Positions 17,201 through 21,395 of a stretch of 21,395 nt of DNA are shown here, one piece after another (the stretch's first letter is position 1; each line of letters begins with the position of its first letter). This DNA is from Clostridiales bacterium (lineage in GTDB: Bacteria; Bacillota; Clostridia; Oscillospirales; Oscillospiraceae). The position numbers and the translations under genes were made by a program. The stretch is from assembly GCA_019418025.1 (NCBI GenBank), contig DYCR01000033.1:1-21395 (forward strand), read 5' to 3'. Below the pieces are notes generated by a model. It was given only the letters and a program-made list of their open reading frames with translations. It was not told where the DNA came from and searched no databases.

Positions 17201-17925
17201 CGGTAGATTTCCAGCAGAGATTCCTCACGGGTCTTGCAGGGATCTTTTTCAATGGTAGCCAGAATACGGGGGTCATCGCCGAACAGCTCCTTGATCTCCT
17301 CATCGGTCTTAACGCCCATTGCACGGATCAGGCAGGTAATGGGCAGCTTGCGGTTCTTATCGATACGGACCCAGAACACATCGGATGTATCTGTTTCGTA
17401 CTCCAACCAAGCACCACGGTAAGGGATCACCGTAGCGGTATAGGTGTGCTGATCAGCCTTATCCACCTCATGGCCAAAGTACATGCCGGGAGAACGCACG
17501 ATCTGAGAAACGATGACGCGCTCTGCGCCGTTGATCACGAACGTACCACCATTGGTCATGATGGGGAAATCACCCATGAAGATTTCCTGTTCTTTGATTT
17601 CGTTGGTTTCGGTGTTACGCAGACGAACACGCACCTTGATGGGCTTAGCGTAGGTCGCATCACGCTCTTTGCATTCCTCGATGGTGTACTTGGGTTTTTC
17701 ATCCATGGAAAAATCCAGGAAACTCAGCTCAAGCTTACCGGAGAAATCGGTGATGGAGCCAACATCCTTAAAAACTTCCCGCAGACCCTCTTCCAGGAAC
17801 CACTTATAGGAGTCCTTCTGGATCTTGAGCATATTGGGCATTTCCAGGATCTCTTCGTACTTTGCGTAGCTCTTACGCACGGTCTTGCCAAACAACTGGT
17901 CCTTGACCATTGCCATATGGATCAT
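14242..17925 (-). CDS. rpoB: RNA polymerase beta subunit
   Basis: A 1227-residue subunit forming the active cleft with beta'. It has the opening [36 protein letters not shown], the rifampicin region [38 protein letters not shown] near residue 940, and the C-terminal [20 protein letters not shown]. D495, H505 and S510 correspond to E. coli D516, H526 and S531 and are wild type, so no classical rifampicin-resistance change is visible. The tail is very acidic (EDEDEDI, then [10 protein letters not shown]). The frame stays open well upstream, but the start chosen is ATG 17925, five bases after AAAGG (17935-17931). Both other nearby ATGs are too far from it. No TTA, CTA or TCA codon occurs in rpoB or rpoC. 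Confidence 0.97.
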   Translation of the reverse strand: [1227 protein letters not shown]

Positions 17926-18088
17926 CACAGCCTTTCTTTCGGCTAAACGCCGGAATAATGTGTTATTGACTTGATACACAAGGATGCGTTGCAAGTTTTC
18001 AAAAGAAGCTACTTGACAACCTCCTGCCTCTGTGCTAATATGTCCCTGAAAGATGAGGACACCATAAGGGCATACTATCACAGTATGG
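17926..18088 (-). promoter_or_regulatory. Long 5' leader of rpoBC
   Basis: About 160 bases separate the predicted transcription start (near 18088) from the rpoB ATG. At the very 5' end CATACT/AGTATG (18087-18071 on the minus strand, 5-base loop) can form a hairpin. An AGGAGG further down has no start codon at a working distance. No ribosomal-protein or tRNA-like leader motif was recognised. Confidence 0.45.
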
Positions 18089-18094
18089 AGTACT

Positions 18095-18123
18095 ATGGTA
18101 CCACATCTTCTTTTATTTGTCAA
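18095..18123 (-). promoter_or_regulatory. rpoBC promoter
   Basis: On the minus strand a perfect TTGACA (18123-18118) and TACCAT (18100-18095) are 17 bases apart. A TG one base before the -10 makes it an extended -10 promoter. It is the only strong minus-strand promoter seen upstream of rpoB. Confidence 0.75.
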
Positions 18124-18154
18124 GGTTCCCAAGACAATATTTCGTCAGGAATCT

Positions 18155-18172
18155 ATATTTCTCGAGAAATAT
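18155..18172. promoter_or_regulatory. Perfect 18-bp palindrome between rpoBC and tRNA-Leu promoters
   Basis: ATATTTCTCGAGAAATAT is its own reverse complement. Its centre (18163.5) lies almost midway between the two divergent -35 boxes (18123 and 18201). A further copy of the half-site ATATTTC occurs at 18137-18143, 18 bases away. It has the form of an operator for a dimeric regulator. It is not an exact match to CodY, CcpA, LexA, Fur, PerR or CIRCE sites as I know them. Confidence 0.5.
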
Positions 18173-18200
18173 TTTTCATGTAAGAATTTGAGATAATCAG

Positions 18201-18229
18201 TTGACAAAATCGAAATGTCGCTGTATAAT
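18201..18229 (+). promoter_or_regulatory. Promoter of tRNA-Leu(GAG)
   Basis: A full-consensus promoter: TTGACA (18201-18206), 17 bases, TATAAT (18224-18229). The mature tRNA starts 12 bases after the -10. Confidence 0.9.
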
Positions 18230-18241
18230 ATCAAAGCACTT

Positions 18242-18324
18242 GCGAGAGTGTTGGAATGGTAGACAAGCACGTTTGAGGTGCGTGTGGTTACGCCGTGTGG
18301 GTTCGAGTCCCATCTCTCGCACCA
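18242..18324 (+). tRNA. tRNA-Leu (anticodon GAG)
   Basis: An 83-base class II tRNA. The acceptor stem is GCGAGAG (18242-18248) with CTCTCGC (18314-18320), then discriminator A and an encoded CCA. The anticodon stem CACGT/GCGTG encloses the loop TTGAGGT, so the anticodon is GAG, reading CUC and CUU. An extra arm (TGGTTACGCCG region) and the T-arm GTTCGAGTCC are present. It is a single-gene unit with its own promoter and terminator. Confidence 0.95.
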
Positions 18325-18383
18325 AAACCGAAACACATTTGATTGCGGATACGCTCCGTCAAATCTCTGTGTTTCGGTTTTTT
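18325..18383 (+). terminator. Terminator of tRNA-Leu(GAG)
   Basis: AAACCGAAACACA (18325-18337) pairs perfectly with TGTGTTTCGGTTT (18368-18380), followed by more T. The stem continues inside through ATTTGA/TCAAAT and CGGA/TCCG after a small bulge. It begins immediately after the CCA end. Confidence 0.92.
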
Positions 18384-18581
18384 CCTTACCATGTTCAGTC
18401 CCCATACTCATGACGCCATGGTTGATCCCCCCTATTCTGTAACATGGGGATACATCCGCTCCGTGATGCCATTATTGCAACCGCCAAGGAGGTAAACCTT
18501 CGGATCATGGGTAACATCCGGATAACATAATGTCCGATTTGGCCGAGTGTCAAAAAAATTTTGGAAATTATAAAATTATTG
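18384..18581. other. Intergenic stretch between the two tRNA units
   Basis: About 200 bases with no gene that I can support. It has several CATGG/CCATG and CCCCAT/ATGGGG fragments that could pair. An AAGGAGG is followed 13 bases later by an ATG opening only seven codons. No RNA gene was recognised. Confidence 0.4.
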
Positions 18582-18610
18582 TTGACAAATAGCGTATCGC
18601 ATGTTATTAT
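18582..18610 (+). promoter_or_regulatory. Promoter of tRNA-Leu(CAG)
   Basis: TTGACA (18582-18587), 17 bases, TATTAT (18605-18610). The tRNA 5' end is 34 bases downstream of the -10, leaving a short leader for RNase P removal. Confidence 0.85.
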
Positions 18611-18644
18611 AAGCAAGTCGTCAGGCAATAGTCGGCGACGATAT

Positions 18645-18732
18645 GCGCGAGTGGTGGAATTGGTAGACTCGCTAGATTCAGGTTCTAGTGCTCACTCCGG
18701 GCATGCGGGTTCGACTCCCGCCTCGCGCACCA
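18645..18732 (+). tRNA. tRNA-Leu (anticodon CAG)
   Basis: An 88-base class II tRNA. Acceptor GCGCGAG (18645-18651) pairs with CTCGCGC (18722-18728), then A and an encoded CCA. The anticodon stem CTAGA/TCTAG encloses TTCAGGT, anticodon CAG, reading CUG. CTG is the favoured leucine codon in nifJ and rpoBC here. A long variable arm (GCTCACTCCGGGCAT region) and the T-arm GGTTCGACTCC are present. Confidence 0.95.
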
Positions 18733-18763
18733 AAAGAGGACATCTTTTTGATGTCCTCTTTTT
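18733..18763 (+). terminator. Terminator of tRNA-Leu(CAG)
   Basis: A 12-bp perfect stem (AAAGAGGACATC at 18733-18744, GATGTCCTCTTT at 18750-18761) with a TTTTT loop and a trailing T-run, directly after the CCA end. Confidence 0.93.
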
Positions 18764-18769
18764 CTATTA

Positions 18770-18798
18770 TTGTCAAACACATATATTCATGTTACAAT
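18770..18798 (+). promoter_or_regulatory. Promoter of the RluA-type gene
   Basis: TTGTCA (18770-18775) and TACAAT (18793-18798) with a 17-base spacer, starting seven bases after the preceding terminator and 21 bases before the ATG. Confidence 0.7.
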
Positions 18799-18819
18799 AT
18801 GAATCAATGGAGAAAATCT

Positions 18820-19461
18820 ATGGACCATCTACAAATCATTTTTCAAGATGAGCAGATCCTTGTCTGTATCAAGCCTGCCCGTGTCCTTTCCACAGACGAG
18901 CCCGGCGGGCTGCCTGACCTGATTCGCAGTGAGCTGGGCGATCCCAAAGCATGTGTGCGTACCGTCCATCGATTGGATCGCGTTGTCTCAGGCCTCATGG
19001 TGTTGGCCAGAACCCCTTACGCTGCTTCAGAGCTGTCTCGGCAGATCCGTGAAAATGAATTCCAAAAATCCTATATGGCTGTTGTTCACGGCATTCCTGA
19101 TGACAGCTCCGGTCAGATGAGAGATCTGCTGGCACGGGACAAGAAGGAACGCAAAACCTATGTGGCTGCAAGGCCGGACAAAGGGGTTCAGGAGGCGATT
19201 CTTGAATACAAGGTTCTTGCTTCAACCGATGCCCTGTCCAAGGTACTGATCCATTTAATTACCGGACGTACCCACCAGATCCGCTGCCAGTTCTCGGCAC
19301 GAAATCTCCCTCTGGTCGGAGATCGCAAGTACAGTCTTAACGATGATCCATGTGAAATCGCACTCTGGTCCCACAGCATCGCATTTAAGCATCCTGCTTC
19401 CGGGAAATTGGTTGAATTCTCTGCTCCGCCCCCTTCTGACTATCCGTGGACGAGCTTTTAA
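18820..19461 (+). CDS. RluA-family RNA pseudouridine synthase
   Basis: A 213-residue enzyme that converts uridine to pseudouridine in rRNA or tRNA. It has the catalytic motif VHRLDRVVSGLMVLAR with D53, the ENEFQKSYMAVVHG segment, and LITGRTHQIRCQF (147-159) with the RNA-binding and active-site arginine. It lacks the N-terminal S4 domain of RluC and RluD, so it belongs to the short single-domain group. The open frame extends back into the tRNA-Leu(CAG) gene, but the real start is ATG 18820, seven bases after GGAG (18809-18812). A second in-frame ATG (18799) has no ribosome site and lies right at the predicted promoter. The target uridine is unknown. It is co-transcribed with the cysteine-rich gene 12 bases downstream. 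Confidence 0.9.
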   Translation: MDHLQIIFQDEQILVCIKPARVLSTDEPGGLPDLIRSELGDPKACVRTVHRLDRVVSGLMVLARTPYAASELSRQIRENEFQKSYMAVVHGIPDDSSGQMRDLLARDKKERKTYVAARPDKGVQEAILEYKVLASTDALSKVLIHLITGRTHQIRCQFSARNLPLVGDRKYSLNDDPCEIALWSHSIAFKHPASGKLVEFSAPPPSDYPWTSF

Positions 19462-19473
19462 AGAGGTGTTACA

Positions 19474-19734
19474 ATGTCTCACTATGATTTTTTTCAGAAC
19501 AAAGAATGTGAATATTTCCCCTGCCATTCCTGTGCAGAGCCTGACCGATTCAGCTGTATCTTCTGTTATTGCCCCCTGTACGCATTAGGGGACGAATGTG
19601 GCGGTAATTTTAAACGCACCGATGACGGGATCAAGGATTGTTCCCAGTGTCTGCTCCCCCACAAACGAGAAAACTACCCATACGTCATGTCGCAGCTTTC
19701 GAAAATTATCGACATGGTCAAAAAAACAAAGTAA
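19474..19734 (+). CDS. Cysteine-rich small domain protein
   Basis: An 86-residue protein with nine cysteines at 12, 17, 20, 28, 31, 33, 42, 56 and 59. The pattern NKECEYFPCH, then FCYCPLYALG, then CGGNF, then GIKDCSQCLLPH matches the cysteine-rich small domain family (PF04071), a presumed metal-binding module that also occurs in proteins encoded near cobalamin genes. Its biochemical role is not known. The start is ATG 19474 with AAGAGG (19461-19466); the AAGAGG begins on the last base of the RluA stop codon. No cobalamin gene is near. A strong terminator follows. Confidence 0.85.
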   Translation: MSHYDFFQNKECEYFPCHSCAEPDRFSCIFCYCPLYALGDECGGNFKRTDDGIKDCSQCLLPHKRENYPYVMSQLSKIIDMVKKTK

Positions 19735-19745
19735 TATGCCAAATG

Positions 19746-19787
19746 ATCCCCATTGTACGTCCAGGTGTTCGTACAATGGGGATTTTT
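19746..19787 (+). terminator. Terminator of the RluA / cysteine-rich unit
   Basis: A 14-bp perfect stem (ATCCCCATTGTACG at 19746-19759, CGTACAATGGGGAT at 19770-19783) followed by TTTTT. For the convergent xre transcript the same hairpin has no U-run. Confidence 0.92.
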
Positions 19788-19798
19788 GAATTTGCTTT

Positions 19799-20011
19799 TC
19801 AGTCTGCAAAATAGAATAATTCCTCAAACTTTTTGTCCAGTGCAATGCACAAAATAAGCGCCAGCTTAGCTGTCGGATTGAATTGTCCGGTCTCTATTGA
19901 ACTGATGGTGTTGCGTGAAACACCAACCATCTCAGCCAGAGCCGCCTGAGAAAGCTTTCTTTCGTTCCTTGCATCCTTTAATCGATTTTTTAGAATCAGC
20001 GTGTCATCCAT
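19799..20011 (-). CDS. Xre-family helix-turn-helix regulator
   Basis: A 70-residue protein that is almost entirely one HTH_3 domain: LKDARNERKLSQAALAEMVG (about 11-30), then VSRNTISSIETGQFNPT as recognition helix and turn, then LALILCIALDKKFEELF. Such minimal Xre proteins bind DNA as dimers and commonly repress their own operon. The start is ATG 20011 with GGGAAG upstream. It lies 15 bases downstream of the DUF6442-like gene in the same direction, so the membrane protein is translated first. The symmetric repeats around the operon promoter (20357-20435) are the obvious candidate target. Confidence 0.93.
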   Translation of the reverse strand: MDDTLILKNRLKDARNERKLSQAALAEMVGVSRNTISSIETGQFNPTAKLALILCIALDKKFEELFYFAD

Positions 20012-20026
20012 ACTTATACTTCCCTT

Positions 20027-20335
20027 TTACATAAAATATCCAATGATAAGAAGCACTGAAACAACGCCCCAGACTACGCCAATGATGGTTGAAACTTTAT
20101 CCTTCAGGCGCACCCCCTTGTAAAGGAGCTGCCCGCACAGAATCGAGGAAAAAACTGAATATACATCCTGATATGGCTGATCTAAAAGGAGTTTAATCCC
20201 CATAATAATCAGACACGTGACTAGCCCGACTATCAGTCCCACATGGTTTCCCCTCAGCATAATGTCCATTTCCATTTCATCCATTTTATTCGGCTTCTGA
20301 TTCTGTACTTTTCGTAAGACTTCTTCTCTGTTCAT
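20027..20335 (-). CDS. DUF6442-like small membrane protein
   Basis: A 102-residue protein with an N-terminal hydrophilic part (MNREEVLRKVQNQKP, then KMDEMEMDI) and three hydrophobic segments at about 31-51, 57-73 and 82-102. The MNREEVL opening, DEME motif and three helices fit DUF6442, a family of unknown function often found beside Xre regulators in Firmicutes. The open frame begins nine codons earlier, but AAAGGAG (20350-20344) stands eight bases before ATG 20335, so that start was used. With the xre gene 15 bases downstream it forms a two-gene unit behind a strong promoter. Confidence 0.75.
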   Translation of the reverse strand: MNREEVLRKVQNQKPNKMDEMEMDIMLRGNHVGLIVGLVTCLIIMGIKLLLDQPYQDVYSVFSSILCGQLLYKGVRLKDKVSTIIGVVWGVVSVLLIIGYFM

Positions 20336-20356
20336 ATCACATACTCCTTTGCTATA

Positions 20357-20435
20357 TTGCATAGTTTACTTTGCATTCCAATTGTAGCACTGCCAAGCTT
20401 ACTTGTCAATATAAAATGCAAAGTTTTCTGTGCAA
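20357..20435. promoter_or_regulatory. Symmetric four-half-site operator around the DUF6442-xre promoter
   Basis: TTGCAT at 20357-20362 and 20371-20376 is mirrored by ATGCAA at 20416-20421 and GTGCAA at 20430-20435. In each pair the two sites start 14 bases apart, and both arms are centred on 20396. The 21-base arms match at 17 positions, including a perfect ACTTTGCATT/AATGCAAAGT pair. The promoter lies exactly between them: one arm covers the transcription start and the other sits just upstream of the -35. The likely binder is the Xre protein of the same operon. Confidence 0.6.
20381..20409 (-). promoter_or_regulatory. Promoter of the DUF6442-xre unit
   Basis: On the minus strand TTGACA (20409-20404) and TACAAT (20386-20381) are 17 bases apart, upstream of AAAGGAG at 20350. 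Confidence 0.85.
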
Positions 20436-20498
20436 CAAGAAATCACTGGAGAAAATTGAGAGCAGCTGCTTGTATAGTGCCGCTTTTTCCTAAATTAT

Positions 20499-20543
20499 AA
20501 AAGGACCTCCGGTAGAAGATATAGCCTTCTACCGGAGGTCCTT
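20499..20543 (-). terminator. Terminator after the M56 peptidase gene
   Basis: An 18-bp perfect stem (20501-20518 with 20526-20543, seven-base loop). Read on the minus strand it is followed by TTTTATAATTT. It lies seven bases beyond the stop codon of the M56 gene. Confidence 0.88.
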
Positions 20544-20549
20544 ACTACA

Positions 20550-21335
20550 CTATGATGCTTTTTGTACAGCCATCTTAATATTGAGGGTCATATCACTTGA
20601 AGCAGTGGTCGAATCCTTATCAGCAACAATTCCATCAATTGTGCATGGAGTCTCTTTCTGATTTCCAGCAGCAAATGCGGATAACGCAAAACTACTTACC
20701 GTCAATACATAAACAATTGCAGCTGCAATCGCTTTTCTGGATTTGCTTTCCTTCAACATAACAGAAATTCTCCTTTTCATTTTTTCATGTGCAAGGGTAA
20801 ATGAAATCCCTGACACCGGTTTAAAATTGCGATGTGTTTGTACATACGAAATCAAAAGGTACCCATAATGCTTTCGCTCGTCATGGTCGAGGTTCTTAAC
20901 CACTTCAGCATCACATGATGTTTCCACACAGAACGCAAAGTCCTTGCACAGCAGCCACACAATGGGATTAAACCAATAAACAGTTTGTAAAACAGTACCT
21001 AGCAGCTTCCACCACAGATCATGCCGTTTGAAGTGTACCAGCTCATGTTTTAGGATCATCAGTGCATCTTCCGAGGCCAGTTCCTCAGCAGGGATCACAA
21101 TAATCGGTTTTAAGAATCCGATTAGCATCGGACCTTGCACTTTTGGTGATACTCTGAGTATTGGTGTCTGTTTAAGGTTGTATTCTTTCGCACAGCAATT
21201 CGCCAGCCGCTGTAACTCGCCGGAAATAAGATGCGCTCGCTTTGGAGATAGTCTTTGACGGAATCGCAATAGTGTGCAAAAATACCACTCCTTTCTACTA
21301 CACATATGTAGAAAAGTTAAACGTTCTGCATACAT
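20550..21335 (-). pseudogene. M56 (BlaR1-type) metallopeptidase, N-terminally truncated
   Basis: The frame encodes up to 261 residues. From about residue 23 it matches the M56 peptidase core: RFRQRLSPKR, then MLIGFLKPIIVIP, the zinc motif HELVH (97-101), WFNPIVWLL, and ETSCDAEVV with E138 as probable third ligand. KMKRRISVML follows, then a transmembrane segment (about 203-223) and a short external tail. BlaR1/MecR1-type proteins normally carry several membrane helices (about 100 residues) before this core. Here they are missing, and the preceding codons look like read-through of a promoter region. No start has a ribosome site: AAAGGAG (21294-21288) is out of register with every in-frame start. 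The sequence further right is AT-rich and intergenic-looking. The identity is secure; the call of a broken gene is inference from the missing part. Translation from a rare internal start cannot be excluded. Confidence 0.75.
21298..21311. promoter_or_regulatory. BlaI/MecI-like operator
   Basis: An inverted repeat CTACA-CATA-TGTAG. Read on the minus strand it is CTACATATGTGTAG, close to the TACA-N2-TGTA core recognised by BlaI/MecI repressors. A further half-site (GATGTATG) lies about 20 bases upstream. It stands three bases before the orphan ribosome site AAAGGAG, the usual position for such an operator. Confidence 0.4.
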
Positions 21336-21348
21336 CTACTAGAAATTA

Positions 21349-21377
21349 ATTTAAAAGGTTCCGTAAGAAAACCTCAA
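21349..21377 (-). promoter_or_regulatory. Weak candidate promoter upstream of the BlaI-like operator
   Basis: TTGAGG (21377-21372) and TTAAAT (21354-21349) with a 17-base spacer. Neither box is a strong match; placement upstream of the operator is what makes it plausible. Confidence 0.3.
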
Positions 21378-21395
21378 ACATACATTACTCAAAGT

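Noticed and set aside
10483..17946. A 2487-codon open frame on the plus strand covering rpoC and rpoB
   Set aside because: It is exactly in register with the rpoB/rpoC codons on the other strand and exists because they avoid TTA, CTA and TCA. The translation resembles no protein, and rpoB/rpoC are certain.
17926..18132. N-terminal extension of rpoB up to 18132
   Set aside because: The frame is open, but the upstream part covers the promoter and leader, has no ribosome site at a start codon, and extends past the normal RpoB N-terminus.
18481..18530. AAGGAGG followed by ATG between the tRNA genes
   Set aside because: The frame is only seven codons and the spacing of 13 bases is poor; no evidence of a gene.
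18688..18819. Longer RluA-type protein starting inside the tRNA-Leu(CAG) gene
   Set aside because: The start would overlap the tRNA and its terminator; promoter, GGAG and family N-terminus all support ATG 18820.
20461..20470. Palindrome AGCAGCTGCT in the intergenic region
   Set aside because: Only 10 bp, not paired with a promoter or a second copy; expected by chance at this length.

Overview
The window looks like chromosomal DNA of a spore-forming anaerobic Firmicute (class Clostridia). The evidence is a single-chain pyruvate:ferredoxin oxidoreductase, a SpoVAC sporulation protein, AGGAGG-type ribosome binding sites, textbook TTGACA-17-TATAAT promoters, and tRNA genes with an encoded CCA. 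The fairly balanced base composition and the gene content would fit an Oscillospiraceae-like gut bacterium, but that rank is inference.

Layout. At the left edge is the start of a minus-strand YifB/ComM-type AAA ATPase, divergent from nifJ (333-3860), which has its own promoter and terminator. Directly behind that terminator is a 51-residue DUF3006-like protein. A promoter at 4128-4156 then starts a tight plus-strand cluster: a YdcF-type membrane protein, an M42 metallopeptidase, a tRNA-dihydrouridine synthase and a small ferredoxin:thioredoxin reductase catalytic-type protein. An orphan spoVAC follows and the run ends in a terminator at 7653-7686. A GtrII-type membrane glycosyltransferase and cysK come next as single-gene units. 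Convergent to cysK is a minus-strand rpoB-rpoC operon, free-standing rather than in the usual rplJL-rpoBC-rpsLG context.

Upstream of rpoB, and divergent from it, are two tRNA-Leu genes (anticodons GAG and CAG), each with its own promoter and terminator. Then come an RluA-type pseudouridine synthase and a cysteine-rich small-domain protein, again ending in a terminator. The right end is on the minus strand. It holds a two-gene unit of a small DUF6442-like membrane protein and an Xre regulator, and an M56/BlaR1-type peptidase that has lost its N-terminal membrane part.

Most of the window is housekeeping: pyruvate oxidation with ferredoxin reduction, transcription, tRNA modification, cysteine synthesis. 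The less ordinary signals are regulatory or evolutionary. Four half-sites lie symmetrically around the DUF6442-xre promoter. An 18-bp perfect palindrome sits midway between the rpoBC and tRNA-Leu promoters. A BlaI-like operator and ribosome binding site appear fused to the interior of a blaR1-like gene. The spoVAC and thioredoxin-reductase-type genes are present without their usual partners. I see no CRISPR array, insertion sequence, phage module or clearly new multi-gene system.
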